DNA of 53,849 nucleotides from Paenibacillus lutrae (GCF_009757775.1 NZ_RHLK01000021.1:1-53849), one strand, 5' to 3'. Positions 34,191 through 44,070 are shown, numbered from the stretch's first letter. The notes: generated from the letters alone by a model not told the origin. Numbers and translations: made by a program.

Positions 34191-37100
34191 TTATTTCCCG
34201 CCTAGCTGCATAGCCAGTGCATCGCGTTTGGAGACGAGCACTTCGACATCTGTACGCATTTGAAGGGCATCCCGCATTCCTTCCAGGTGCTCCCGACTGC
34301 TTTCGAGGTGTCTGTCTTCCAGCATTCGGAATGTGTCCTCTATATGCTGCGCATATTTGGTAGTCAATCCACTGACAGCCGCTTCTACAAAACGGGCTAC
34401 AGGATCCGCCAGACGGCCTTCCAGCTCCGTACGCAGCTTGCTCTTGCCCTCCCCCTCAAAGAATTGCTTGGCATTCTTAAAATAAGAAGTAAGAACCTTA
34501 TCCGGGATGTCAATGCTCTCCAAAGAAACGAATTGATCCGGCGTTCCGAATGCGGATGCTTCATAGGCTTCGAAATCATACCCTTCCAGCAGCTTTTGCA
34601 GTTCAGCGCCCCAGCTGTCGTAGGTTTCTTTGGCCAGCTTGTTAAGCTGCTGCTCAATCCGCAGACTGGTAGCCAATACCTCCTGCTGAAGATCAAATTC
34701 GATCATCCGGATCAGATCCCGCACGCTTTCACGCAGCGCCGCCTTCGCATCACGCTCTCCCCCCCGGAAAGAACCCGGATTAAACGCGATATTATATAGC
34801 TCGCCAAAGCGGTACAGTGTCCGCTGCTTCACATAATACAGCAGCTCGCTAATTTCCTTACTCAGCTCCCGGTTGGCAGGAGCATGGTCGGTGCTGCTGA
34901 GCAGCTGAACGGCCTTCTCCCCGGCCTCTTCCAAGGCAATCAGCTTGGCTTTCCTGGCTTCTTCGCCCTGCCGGGCCCCCTGTATCCGTTCACCCAGCAC
35001 ATGAACGGCCCGCTGCAGCTCCTGATCGGCCGAACGCAGAGAAATATCGGTTAATTCTTCCAGCGTAAACTGGATAAAATCACGTTCGAAAGGAAGAATG
35101 CCGGATGCTTCAAGATCCGCTTGATCCTGATGCAGCTTTCCTTCCGAAGCAAGATGGCTGGACACGGGATATATCCGCGGATGGCGGATTCCATGCTGCA
35201 GCAGGTTCGTCTCCACATGGCGCACGACACCTTGAAGCTCTTCTTCACTGGCAGCCAAATCAGCCGCATTGACCAGGAAGAACATTTTATCGAGCTCAAA
35301 GCTGTCCTTTACACGTCCGAGCTGAAGCAGGAACTCCCGGTCTGCTTGAGAAAATGCATGATTATAATACGTAACGAACAGTATGGCGTCCGCATTCTTA
35401 ATATAGTCAAAAGCTACCCCCGTATGGCGCGCATTAATGGAATCGGCACCCGGGGTATCTACAAATACAATTCCCTGTTCCGTCAAAGGAGTGGAATAGT
35501 GCAGTTCAATGTAATCCACAAAACAGGATTTGGATTCTTCCGCGACATAGGCGGCAAATGCCTCTTCCCCAACCCTCTGCTCCGTCCCGAGCAGCGGTGA
35601 AGCCTCGGCCCAGCCTCTGGCTACCGCCTTGAGGAATGAGAAGTGAGGCTTCCCCTTGGCGCTCACGTGCTCCGGTGTCAGCTTGCGTATAGCATCCAGC
35701 GCCGCTTCCATCCCGGATAGCCGGACTCCCAGCACTTCCAGCGAGTAGAGTACATCTTGAAGGATCGCTTCGGCTGCCTTCATTTTGACTCTCGCGGTCC
35801 CGTGCGGCCAATCCGCTGTCGGCGGCACGATCTTATTAATCGCCGCGGTTGTCGGATTCGGCGATACAGGCAGGACGCGCTTGCCGATCAGCGCGTTAGT
35901 GAACGACGACTTGCCGGCACTGAACGCGCCGAACAAGGCGACTGTGAACGTCTTGTGGCGCAGACGTTCGGCTTTCTCCCGCAGCGAGCGCACAATGGAC
36001 TTCATCGAGGGCATATCCGCGATGAGATCCGCTGCGGCGGAGAGCTCCTGCGCGCGGCGTTCCGCACGCTTGGCGCCCTGCTGCCCCGGCTGCGGCAAGC
36101 CAGCCTCCGCGGCGCTGCTGCGGGCTCCCGCTACCGCGGAGACTCCCGGCTGCCGCAGAGGCGCCGCTGCGCTGTCTGCGGCAGCATCCGCGGCGGCGGA
36201 TGTGTGCGCGGCGCGCAGAATCGTCTCCATCGCGGATGAATGGAGCACGCCGGTCAGCTCGCCGGGCGTCTCCGCTTCGCGATAAGCGCCGAGGTCCGGC
36301 AGATCCGGCTCTTCCGCGTGCGGCCAATCGGCTGCCTGCCGGAGGCTCTCGCCGCGGGCGGCTTCCGCCTGCTCGAAGCGCTCCAGCTCCCGTACCGCCT
36401 CCAGGCGGTGCTCCAGCTGCCTAAGCTGCGGCGACAGCTCTGCATGCACTTGCCGGGCCCGCTGCCCTGCCAGCCCCGCCAGACGGTCTGTAAGCGCAAG
36501 CGCGGAGCGGCGTGCAGCGGACTTGAGCTCGCCGGCCGCTTGCTTCATATATGTCAGCGTATATTCACTGTTAAAAACCGCTTCGGTATTCACCTGCGAA
36601 GCCAGCCACTGCGGCGTTACATCCACAGTGAATGCATCGATATCCGCGAGAAGTCCTTCATCGCTTATACCGATACCCGCATAAGCTTTGCGGAGAGCGT
36701 CACGCAGATGCCAGTCCATCTGCGCATGAACCTGCTCGGCGAAATCTTCTCCGAAAACGGAGAGCCGCCTGTCGATCTCGGCAGCCGTCTGCGCGGCACG
36801 TCCGAACAAGCCGACTTTAAAACCCGGCTTGCGGCTGAGCAGATAATCGTGCGCTTTATCGCGCGTTAATGCCGGTGTTACATTGGCATTCTCGATAATG
36901 CCGGTTATTTCTTTGCGCAGCCGGTCTGTCAGGCGCTGAGGGAGAGCTTCCGCTTCAGCAAGTACTTGCCGCTTCTCTTCATATTGAGACAAATAGAGCG
37001 CTGCTTCGTCTTCATCGATCCTATCCCGCAACACAGCTTTCTCGGATTCGTTTTGCTCCTGCAGCCACAGAATGTGCTCGCCGATCAGGTGATCGGCCGC

Positions 37101-37928
37101 CGCATCCACACTTGCTTCTCTAAGCTGCTTTTGCATACCGATCAGATTAGACAGAAGCCATTTAAGCTTCGCAGATTCATTTGCAGGATGCTGCGGCTGT
37201 TTCATCGTGACGAACAACATCCCGTCCGGCTCAATTCCCCAACTGCGGAACGCATCGTAAGCACTTTCTTGGTAAGCGGTAAACGCAAGCTCTTCTTCAC
37301 GGTGCTTATCAATCTGATTCACGATGAGGTACAGCGGTTTGCCGCGTTCCTTCATCTGTTTGGTAAAAGCCAGATTGATCTCCGACTGCACATGGTTATA
37401 ATCCATGACATAGAACACCGCATCCGCCAGATGGAGAGCGGATTCCGTAGCCATGTGGTGCGCATCATCCGTCGAATCAATTCCTGGTGTATCCAGCAGC
37501 ATTGCGTGCTCACCCAGGAAAGGAAGCGGATAACGAATCCGTACTTCCTCTATATCGGTTCCGTTTACACAGTACGCGTCGAGTTCTTCCAGCTGGATCG
37601 TTTGAGCTCTAGCCTCGCCATTCTCTTCCGTGCGGTGAATCACTTCCGCACCTGCTGTCCCGCTTTCGATGCTCACAATATTGGCGCTTGTCGGAATAGG
37701 GCTCGATGGCAGCAGCCTATGTCCGCAGAGCGTATTGATCAGCGTTGATTTGCCTGCCGAGAAATGTCCGCAGAACGCAATAACTGACTTTTCCAGACGG
37801 AGCTTCGCTTCCAGCTGGTCCAGCTTTCTTACCCTGGCGCTATCCCCGGCCAGGCGCATTTCTTCTCTCAGTTTGCCGAAAGCCTCTAAAATCGTATCCT
37901 GTTTCTTCTCCATGAGCTTCACATTCAT
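34191..37928 (-). CDS. Dynamin-family GTPase with two tandem dynamin units (DynA-like)
   Basis: This is a 1245-aa protein. Unit 1 has G1 GHFSAGKST (residues 54-62), G3 DTPG and G4 NQIDK. Unit 2 has G1 GAFSAGKSS (about 664-672), G3 DTPGAD and a NAADL G4-like block. Each GTPase domain is followed by long helical stalk sequence. This two-in-one layout is that of B. subtilis DynA (YpbR, 1193 aa), which fuses and protects membranes under stress such as phage or pore-forming agents. The region between units (about residues 480-650) is unusually Ala/Arg-rich with much higher GC. GGGAG about ten bases upstream supports ATG 37928. It appears monocistronic. Confidence 0.9.
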   Translation of the reverse strand: MNVKLMEKKQDTILEAFGKLREEMRLAGDSARVRKLDQLEAKLRLEKSVIAFCGHFSAGKSTLINTLCGHRLLPSSPIPTSANIVSIESGTAGAEVIHRTEENGEARAQTIQLEELDAYCVNGTDIEEVRIRYPLPFLGEHAMLLDTPGIDSTDDAHHMATESALHLADAVFYVMDYNHVQSEINLAFTKQMKERGKPLYLIVNQIDKHREEELAFTAYQESAYDAFRSWGIEPDGMLFVTMKQPQHPANESAKLKWLLSNLIGMQKQLREASVDAAADHLIGEHILWLQEQNESEKAVLRDRIDEDEAALYLSQYEEKRQVLAEAEALPQRLTDRLRKEITGIIENANVTPALTRDKAHDYLLSRKPGFKVGLFGRAAQTAAEIDRRLSVFGEDFAEQVHAQMDWHLRDALRKAYAGIGISDEGLLADIDAFTVDVTPQWLASQVNTEAVFNSEYTLTYMKQAAGELKSAARRSALALTDRLAGLAGQRARQVHAELSPQLRQLEHRLEAVRELERFEQAEAARGESLRQAADWPHAEEPDLPDLGAYREAETPGELTGVLHSSAMETILRAAHTSAAADAAADSAAAPLRQPGVSAVAGARSSAAEAGLPQPGQQGAKRAERRAQELSAAADLIADMPSMKSIVRSLREKAERLRHKTFTVALFGAFSAGKSSFTNALIGKRVLPVSPNPTTAAINKIVPPTADWPHGTARVKMKAAEAILQDVLYSLEVLGVRLSGMEAALDAIRKLTPEHVSAKGKPHFSFLKAVARGWAEASPLLGTEQRVGEEAFAAYVAEESKSCFVDYIELHYSTPLTEQGIVFVDTPGADSINARHTGVAFDYIKNADAILFVTYYNHAFSQADREFLLQLGRVKDSFELDKMFFLVNAADLAASEEELQGVVRHVETNLLQHGIRHPRIYPVSSHLASEGKLHQDQADLEASGILPFERDFIQFTLEELTDISLRSADQELQRAVHVLGERIQGARQGEEARKAKLIALEEAGEKAVQLLSSTDHAPANRELSKEISELLYYVKQRTLYRFGELYNIAFNPGSFRGGERDAKAALRESVRDLIRMIEFDLQQEVLATSLRIEQQLNKLAKETYDSWGAELQKLLEGYDFEAYEASAFGTPDQFVSLESIDIPDKVLTSYFKNAKQFFEGEGKSKLRTELEGRLADPVARFVEAAVSGLTTKYAQHIEDTFRMLEDRHLESSREHLEGMRDALQMRTDVEVLVSKRDALAMQLGGK

Positions 37929-38082
37929 CCGTTTCGATCTCCCATGCCTTATGATCTCGGTTCTCTTTAAAGAGATATCCGTCCGTTACTGTTCCTATCT
38001 TACTACGATACAGCCTCGTCTGTTCAACTTGCCCTTAAAGTTTAATGCCCGATCGGGTGGAAGTCAATTTATGTTTGTACGC

Positions 38083-38155
38083 AAAAAACCCGTCTTGATT
38101 GCTTCCGGGAAACTTCCCTGCTCATGCAGTGAAGTTTCCCGGGCACTCAGACGGG
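38083..38155 (-). terminator. Large intrinsic terminator after nth operon
   Basis: A long interrupted stem: ACCCGTCTGAGTGC with GAAGCAATCAAGACGGGT at the base, and CCCGGGAAACTTC with GAAGTTTCCCGG inside, followed on the minus strand by TTTTTTGCG. It lies 34 bases after the stop at 38189. Confidence 0.75.
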
Positions 38156-38188
38156 TGTCATGCTGAAGATCGGGCTGCCGCGAAGCGA

Positions 38189-38473
38189 TTAAGAAACGAC
38201 AGCGCTCGTGCTCAGGTTTTCTTCCGGTACAAAAATTTCGAACACATCACCGTGCTGAAGAATCGTAATGTCGCCCTCTTTCACTTTCATAACGACAACT
38301 TCGGGCTTTACTTTCATTTTCTCCAGGTAATTCTCCGGCACTTCGCCGGACTCGCTGACGACGATTCCCTCGATTTCCTTTTCTTCATTCTCGGAAAGAG
38401 GCGTGTTCATGATCGTTTCGTACAGATCGGAAAATAATTCAAAATTCTTCGTATACACCGCTATGCATTTCAT
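38189..38473 (-). CDS. Conserved-looking hypothetical protein, 94 aa
   Basis: ATG 38473 is two bases after the nth stop (TAG-GA-ATG) and is therefore translated by coupling. The sequence begins MKCIAVYTKNFELFSDLYE and has an acidic middle part (NTPLSENEEKEIEGIVVSE) and a beta-rich C-terminal half (VVVMKVKEGDITILQHGDVF). It looks like a small alpha/beta cytoplasmic protein with no signal or TM. The family is not recognised. Its conserved link with nth cannot be judged from one genome; the operon suggests a role near DNA repair or merely shared expression. Confidence 0.7.
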   Translation of the reverse strand: MKCIAVYTKNFELFSDLYETIMNTPLSENEEKEIEGIVVSESGEVPENYLEKMKVKPEVVVMKVKEGDITILQHGDVFEIFVPEENLSTSAVVS

Positions 38474-38475
38474 TC

Positions 38476-39165
38476 CTATTCATCCCTCACTACACATTCT
38501 TTTTGACTAGTCTTGCGTACTTTCTTGATTTTCATACGTTTCCTGCCTTCAGGACATTCCAGAAGCAGCGGACAGATGTCACACTTGGGAGCCTGAGCCT
38601 TGCAATGGTATCTTCCAAAAAAAATAAGCCGGTGATGAGTTAAGGTCCATTCATCTCGAGGCACTTTGCTCATCAATTTCTTCTCGACTTCCAGTACCGA
38701 ATCGTCCTTGCCGGCTATTCCCAGACGCTTCGATACTCTTTCCACATGTGTATCAACTGCAATGGCCGGAACACCAAAAGCATTAGAGACGACGACATTG
38801 GCAGTCTTGCGTCCGACACCAGGAAGCTCTACTAGCTGCTCATGTTTTTCAGGAATCTGACCGTCATAACGTTCTAGAATAAGCTGGCACAGCTTCTGAA
38901 TGTTTTTCGCCTTGTTGCGGAACAAACCGATTCGACGTATATCCTGCTCAAGTTCCTCTAAAGGAACGGACAAATAATCTTCAGGCGTCTTATATTTCTG
39001 AAACAGCGTCTGGGTGACTTTGTTCACGGTTTCGTCCGTACATTGGGCGGAAAGCAGCACCGCTATGGTCAATTCAAACGGATTCGAATGAACCAGTTCA
39101 CAGTGCGCGTCGGGATACATATCGCCGATCGTGTCCAAAATGTGCCTTACCTGCTTCTTATTCAT
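38476..39165 (-). CDS. nth: Endonuclease III (DNA glycosylase / AP lyase)
   Basis: This is a 229-aa protein; ATG 39165 follows GAGGG by five bases, and a frame extending to 39279 lacks family similarity. The helix-hairpin-helix LPGVGRKTANVV contains the catalytic Lys120, and the VDTHVERV block has Asp138, both at the same numbers as in E. coli Nth. The iron-sulfur ligands Cys-X6-Cys-X2-Cys-X5-Cys are present in CKAQAPKCDICPLLLEC. It removes oxidised pyrimidines and cleaves the abasic site. It is followed by a coupled small gene. Confidence 0.95.
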   Translation of the reverse strand: MNKKQVRHILDTIGDMYPDAHCELVHSNPFELTIAVLLSAQCTDETVNKVTQTLFQKYKTPEDYLSVPLEELEQDIRRIGLFRNKAKNIQKLCQLILERYDGQIPEKHEQLVELPGVGRKTANVVVSNAFGVPAIAVDTHVERVSKRLGIAGKDDSVLEVEKKLMSKVPRDEWTLTHHRLIFFGRYHCKAQAPKCDICPLLLECPEGRKRMKIKKVRKTSQKECVVRDE

Positions 39166-39282
39166 GGTAACCCTCTTTTTCAGTTCCCCGTTTTCTTTTA
39201 CAAGTTTAGCCGAATGTGTCCCCGGTTGCAATGGAAAGGACCAATCAATTGCGAACATTTTGCAAAAACTTTCGAACAAAGT

Positions 39283-39309
39283 AAAAACCGCCCCTGCTTC
39301 CGGGGCGGT
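39283..39309 (-). terminator. Intrinsic terminator of the wall operon
   Basis: On the minus strand ACCGCCCC pairs with GGGGCGGT (loop of about 7) and is followed by TTTTTACTTTG. It lies 19 bases after the SLH gene stop. Confidence 0.85.
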
Positions 39310-39327
39310 CTTGGAGGAAATGCCGGA

Positions 39328-42027
39328 TTACTTTTCCATCTCAACAATTTTATTATCCACTACGTACACCTTTACACTGTCTCCCTTGTTAAAAGAAGAA
39401 GCGCTGAGCGTTTCGCTGCCTTTATGGTAGTAGGCACTGCGATGAATGTTGTAGCGTTCTGTAGAACCTTCGGTACCGAATTCGATCTGATTGACGTTGT
39501 ATTCGTAGCTGCCGAAAGTTTTGGTCATGGCCGTAGCCAGCTGTACGCTTACTTTGTCGTTTGATTGCGATACGACTTGGACACGGTCTCCCGCTTTAAT
39601 CGCATTCAAGCTAATGACCGAGGAACCGTTCTTAACCACATCATCCGTTCCGAGTGTAAACATTTGAATTCTGCCTGTCGGCTCCTGAATGGTCAAATTC
39701 CCGTTGACCGGGTCAACATTCGTCACCTGACCGCGGGCAGGACTCACGATTTCAGCTCTGATGACCACGCCGCCCTTGAACGAAACGAACAAATAATCAT
39801 CCGCTTGAATATCGGCTGCCACCGCTGCCGTACCATCGCTCTTGACGATCTTAGCGTTCGTCAGAGAGTAAGTGGACCCGCTGCCCTGTTCATTGACGGC
39901 AGTAACCTGCTGGGAACTGTTTACATATTGTACGCGCATCAAGCTGGAGCTGTCCACGGTCACCTTCGTTACACCGGTTTGATTATAATCAATCGCCGCC
40001 GTAACCTGATCTCCGATTTTGAGATCGGCTATCGTAGCTCCGCTCTTATTCGGAATTTCCACTTGAGGAGAATACATTTTGAATGTAAACGACTGCCCGT
40101 TGCTTGCGCGAATGCTCATTTCGTTCGTAACCGTATTTATTTGAGTAATAACACCCGAAACATCAAGGGAAAGCTGGATAGCTGTGACCTTGTTTTTCGA
40201 CACTTTCAGGTCAACTTTTTTCCCTTCGGTAAAGAGGCTGCCAAAGCCGGGATAATTCTTGAACGGAAGTGAATTTCCGGCAAAGGTAATGATCGTATTA
40301 TCCGAAATGGTATAGGCGCCTGGTGTGCCATCGGCATGCTGTACATTAAACTGGTTGTATTTCGAGTCAAAACGGATAAATGTCGCAAACAGCACACTGG
40401 AAATGGAACGGTTCGTCACCGTGATTTTCACGATTTGATCGTTCGCGATATCCATACTGAGCTGGTCGCCCTCTTCGAGATCGTACAGGCTCGGGGAAGC
40501 GACGCCGTCAATAATAACCTGGACATTCGGCGCAAGATTGCCCGCTGCGTAACCATCCTTCTCGTCTCTGTAGAAAATACCGGTCTTGTCGCTGCTCAGA
40601 CTCGAAAACTTTCCTTGAACGGTTTTGCTCACGCCCGTTTGGGTTTTTACGATTCGCAGCTGGGTAATCTGACTCGCTTCTACCGTATACGATATGGAGT
40701 CACCGACACGAATCGCCGATTTCTCAACAAGGCGGTTGTCCGCATCTACAATCGTAGAGCTTTTGGACAGCGTATAAGTCTCTGCCTTGCCTGTTTGAGC
40801 ATCCACAATGGCGACAGAATCTCCGCTAATGCTTTGAACCGTGCCCGTAGATGCTTTATTGACCGGTATTTCTTTCACGATGACTTGTCCGTATTCTTTG
40901 CCGCCTGTAATGGAATTACGGCGCAGTTCAAGCTTGCTTCCGATTACGAGAGAAGATAAGCTAGATTCGGCTCCAGCTGCATCCAATACGAGCGCATTGC
41001 TTCCGATCTCATAAACTTCGAAGTTATCCATCGTCATTTTGCGGTCTTTGATATGAAGAAGCGTACCGGTTACTTTCTCGGAACGATCGTCATCTTTTAA
41101 AATTTCCGCATAATAGGCTGTACCGCCCTGCTGCACGAGAGAAACTTGATACGTATAAGCCAGTCCGGAGGATTCGATCGCCTGGTCATTTTTATTGCCG
41201 TAGAAAACCGTTTCCGGTTTAATTGTGTAAGTAGACGTTCTGCCCTTGTCATCAAACAAGGAGATCTTGTCGGAAGAAATATGGTTCACATAGCCCCGCA
41301 CTACGCGCGGAGATAAGTTCTTGCTGTGCCGCTCGGCTCTGCTCAGGAAAGTCGCCATCTGCGCACGTGTCACTTCGCCTTTGGGACGGAACGTGTTATC
41401 TTCAAATCCATCCACGATACCGAGTACACTTGCCGCACTGATATAAGGCTTGGCCCAGTCGGAAATGCTCTTAAGGTCCGTGTAAGCAGGGGATTCGGTC
41501 CCCAGATTGTCCGCCGTTTCCTGCTGCCCGATAGCTCGGATAGTCAGTTTGGCTACCCATTCACGGGAAGCTGTTTTACTTCCCCAATTCTTGGAAGCGG
41601 CCGCTTTGTCCGTCTCTTCTTCGACCGAGATTAGTTTGTGCTCGATAGCGGCGGCTACATAAGCTTGTGCATAAGTATCTACTTTTAAAGGCAGGTTGTA
41701 GGTTGCTTTACTGTCAATGGAAGAATCCAAACCTAATGTACGCACAGCCATAATGATGACATCCTGCTGGGAAATAGAGGCCTCAGGACGGTAATTGCCA
41801 AACTCATCGCCTTCAACAATGCCCTCTAGAGTGAGCTTTGTAATATGACGCAGCGCCCAATGGGTATTGACTACATCGGGAAAGTTCATTTTCAGTGCAG
41901 CCGCTATCGATTCCTGCGCGGAACTGCTCGTTTCACCTGACGTTTGATCCGCATAAGCCGGACTTAAAGAAATGCTGGAGGCGATTAAAGCGCCAGCCAG
42001 CAGCATTGCAGTCTTATTCTTTTTCAT
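39328..42027 (-). CDS. Surface protein with three N-terminal SLH domains
   Basis: This is an 899-aa protein. The signal peptide ends at AYA-DQ (about residue 26). SLH domains lie at about 47-100 (FPDVVNTHWALRHITKL), 112-172 and 183-236 (YKD-type TDLKSISDWAKPYI, ending FRPKGEVTRAQMATFLSRAE). SLH domains bind pyruvylated secondary wall polymer. Residues 240-899 are a run of beta-rich repeats of about 80 residues with alternating VSGDSVAIVDAQTGK-like and LKIGDQVTAAIDYN-like strands, typical of surface filaments. The protein is the last gene of the amidase-gerMN-SLH operon (38 bases after gerMN). Probable role: cell-surface structure or adhesion. Confidence 0.9.
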   Translation of the reverse strand: MKKNKTAMLLAGALIASSISLSPAYADQTSGETSSSAQESIAAALKMNFPDVVNTHWALRHITKLTLEGIVEGDEFGNYRPEASISQQDVIIMAVRTLGLDSSIDSKATYNLPLKVDTYAQAYVAAAIEHKLISVEEETDKAAASKNWGSKTASREWVAKLTIRAIGQQETADNLGTESPAYTDLKSISDWAKPYISAASVLGIVDGFEDNTFRPKGEVTRAQMATFLSRAERHSKNLSPRVVRGYVNHISSDKISLFDDKGRTSTYTIKPETVFYGNKNDQAIESSGLAYTYQVSLVQQGGTAYYAEILKDDDRSEKVTGTLLHIKDRKMTMDNFEVYEIGSNALVLDAAGAESSLSSLVIGSKLELRRNSITGGKEYGQVIVKEIPVNKASTGTVQSISGDSVAIVDAQTGKAETYTLSKSSTIVDADNRLVEKSAIRVGDSISYTVEASQITQLRIVKTQTGVSKTVQGKFSSLSSDKTGIFYRDEKDGYAAGNLAPNVQVIIDGVASPSLYDLEEGDQLSMDIANDQIVKITVTNRSISSVLFATFIRFDSKYNQFNVQHADGTPGAYTISDNTIITFAGNSLPFKNYPGFGSLFTEGKKVDLKVSKNKVTAIQLSLDVSGVITQINTVTNEMSIRASNGQSFTFKMYSPQVEIPNKSGATIADLKIGDQVTAAIDYNQTGVTKVTVDSSSLMRVQYVNSSQQVTAVNEQGSGSTYSLTNAKIVKSDGTAAVAADIQADDYLFVSFKGGVVIRAEIVSPARGQVTNVDPVNGNLTIQEPTGRIQMFTLGTDDVVKNGSSVISLNAIKAGDRVQVVSQSNDKVSVQLATAMTKTFGSYEYNVNQIEFGTEGSTERYNIHRSAYYHKGSETLSASSFNKGDSVKVYVVDNKIVEMEK

Positions 42028-42065
42028 ACTTACCTGTATTCTCCTCTCGATTGCACGTTCTCTCT

Positions 42066-42656
42066 TTATTTGCGTTTAATCGGGTAAGGCAGATCGACGT
42101 GTCCCATCAGAGACTCGACTTGACTGCCGTCTTTGGTGAGGTAAATGGCTTTCACTTCAGGGAATTGGAACAACGTTTTCTCCAGGGCTTCTACGAAGAA
42201 CATTTCTCCGCCTGCACCGAACTGGGCGTTCTGTCCCAATTTCAAATCAATTCTGAGTTCTTCTTTGTCGAACTTCACATTCTGGAACTGCACGTCTTCA
42301 AACAAAGAGACGGCTTGTTCATCCACACTTTTCTTTAAGGCTTCCAGGGTCGATTTATACTTGTCCCCTTCATTCTTATAAGAAATTTTAACCGTTTTCT
42401 CAACGATCTTTGTGAGATCCGGATCAGAATAATAGGCTTTAATGCTCTTCTCGTTAACTTCCGGAGACGGAGACGGTGATGGTGACGGCTTCACGGAAGT
42501 CGTCGGTACAGGTGTCGGGCTCACGGTCTGAACCGGTTCAGTAGTTGCTGAGCTGGCACCCGGATTGAGAGGCTGTTCCTTCTGCCCGCAGCCTGTTGCT
42601 GCAACTAATACCAACGATCCGATTACCAATCCCTGCATCCAAAGTTTTTTCTTCAT
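42066..42656 (-). CDS. GerMN-domain lipoprotein
   Basis: This is a 196-aa protein. ATG 42656 is preferred over GTG 42668, which abuts AGGAG. The lipoprotein signal ends in VAATGC (Cys23). A Thr/Pro/Ser tether with PSPSPSPSPE follows (about 30-65). The GerMN domain runs from about 75 to 190, with SYKNEGDKYKSTLEALKKSV and the VKAIYLTKDGSQVESLMGHV end block. GerM/GerMN proteins act in germination or in wall lytic machinery as surface-anchored partners. Placed 22 bases after the amidase gene, it likely positions or modulates that enzyme. Confidence 0.85.
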   Translation of the reverse strand: MKKKLWMQGLVIGSLVLVAATGCGQKEQPLNPGASSATTEPVQTVSPTPVPTTSVKPSPSPSPSPEVNEKSIKAYYSDPDLTKIVEKTVKISYKNEGDKYKSTLEALKKSVDEQAVSLFEDVQFQNVKFDKEELRIDLKLGQNAQFGAGGEMFFVEALEKTLFQFPEVKAIYLTKDGSQVESLMGHVDLPYPIKRK

Positions 42657-42678
42657 CCTTCCACCCACTCCTTGCTTC

Positions 42679-44070
42679 TTACTGGATCTTTAAATACTCT
42701 TTGATTGACTTAACAAAAGATGCAGCGACCTTATCTTGAAAAGCCGGCGTGTACATAGCCGCTTCGTCTCCTGCATTGGATAAGAAACCGACTTCAGCCA
42801 AAGCGGCTGGCATGGTGGTTTCACGAATGACGCTGAAATTACCTTCCTTGACCTTACGATCCTTGAAACCCGTTGCATTCAGCAAATGCTTCTGGACAAT
42901 AGTTGCAAAAGCTTTACTTTCCGGACGCTTATAATAATAAGTTTCCGTTCCGCTTGCAGACGGGATCGCTTTATTGGCGTGAATTGAAAGGAACAAATCG
43001 GCATCCAGCTTGTTGGCAAATTCCGAACGGCCGTCCAGGGTAATGAACGTGTCCGTCGAGCGGGTCGTATACGTTTGGATGTTTGGTTCTTTCTCCAGAA
43101 GTTTCACAACCTTATTCGCTACAGCCAGAGCAAAGTCCTTTTCCTTCTTGTTCGTAATGGAGATTGCGCCTGGATCGGTTCCGCCGTGACCTGCGTCAAT
43201 AACGACTTTGTATTTGGTTTTACCCGGTTCCGGAGCTTTTAAAACTCCGATTAGCTTATTGGCCTGACCTGCCGCAGCAGCGATTGCCAATTCAGCGTTC
43301 GCTTTCATATCAAGCGTGATACGTACGGTACTCGGATCATTGTTGAAATTCGAGAACCTTACCTTCTCTACCATCGGATGCAGGGAAGGAATTTCACCGA
43401 CATTAGCAACCAGCTTGCTTGCCAACGCTTCGTTCAGCTCGGTTCCAGGCAGATCAATGACGATCCGGTCGGGTCCGGTTAGTTTGAAGACATTGGGCTT
43501 AGGTGCATTCTTGTCCGTTCCGATCAGCAGCTGATCTTTGGTAAGCTGAATGGATTGTACAAGTACGCTTGCCGGATTAGGCTTCACAGGGTCCGGGTTG
43601 ACGTTGTTACCCGCTCCTGGTCCTTGACCGCTCTTTGCTGTAAGCAGCACGGTGCTCGTTTTCTGGTTCCATTCGACGTTGTAGCCGATCTTCTCGCCGA
43701 CGAATCTCAGCGGAACAACTGTGTTCCCCGGGTAAACATTCATCGGGGCGACTTCGAGCGCTTTTTCTTTGACGCCATTAACGATCGGATAGGAATCACC
43801 GATTGTCAAATCAATCTTTGTAGAATTACGCACGATCGTTGCCTTTTGTTTCGACTGATCCCAGGTAACAGAAGCACCCAGTTTCTCGAAAATCTCCCGA
43901 ACGGGAACCATCACGGTACCTGCACCAACATTGAGCGGGTCCACTTCGGTTGTCAGCGGCTTGCCATCCAGCACGATTTTGGCTGTGGGCGTCACCGCCG
44001 CACCGAGAGCCAGTGAGGGCAATAGCAAAGCAATCATGAGCAGCGTGGCGACAGTGGACCAAAGTTTCAT
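42679..44070 (-). CDS. N-acetylmuramoyl-L-alanine amidase with copper-amine-oxidase-like stalk and AMIN domains
   Basis: This is a 463-aa protein. ATG 44070 is favoured over ATG 44073 by spacing from GAGGT. A signal peptide (residues 1-24) is followed by a copper-amine-oxidase N-domain (about 30-145: VMVPVREIFEKLGASVTWD and a second VVPLRFVGEKIGY repeat), an AMIN-like domain (about 170-280) and Amidase_3 (about 285-460). Zinc ligands are visible in VVIDAGHGGTDPGA, the Glu of KEKDFALA, SIHANK, and the ALAEVGFLSN Glu. It cleaves the MurNAc-L-Ala bond for daughter separation or wall turnover. It is first in the operon with gerMN and the SLH protein; a sigma-A-like promoter lies 65-95 bases upstream. 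Confidence 0.9.
   Translation of the reverse strand: MKLWSTVATLLMIALLLPSLALGAAVTPTAKIVLDGKPLTTEVDPLNVGAGTVMVPVREIFEKLGASVTWDQSKQKATIVRNSTKIDLTIGDSYPIVNGVKEKALEVAPMNVYPGNTVVPLRFVGEKIGYNVEWNQKTSTVLLTAKSGQGPGAGNNVNPDPVKPNPASVLVQSIQLTKDQLLIGTDKNAPKPNVFKLTGPDRIVIDLPGTELNEALASKLVANVGEIPSLHPMVEKVRFSNFNNDPSTVRITLDMKANAELAIAAAAGQANKLIGVLKAPEPGKTKYKVVIDAGHGGTDPGAISITNKKEKDFALAVANKVVKLLEKEPNIQTYTTRSTDTFITLDGRSEFANKLDADLFLSIHANKAIPSASGTETYYYKRPESKAFATIVQKHLLNATGFKDRKVKEGNFSVIRETTMPAALAEVGFLSNAGDEAAMYTPAFQDKVAASFVKSIKEYLKIQ

Noticed and set aside
37962-37975. TCTCTTTAAAGAGA palindrome upstream of the dynamin gene
   Set aside because: Short, AT-rich, no known consensus; may be chance.
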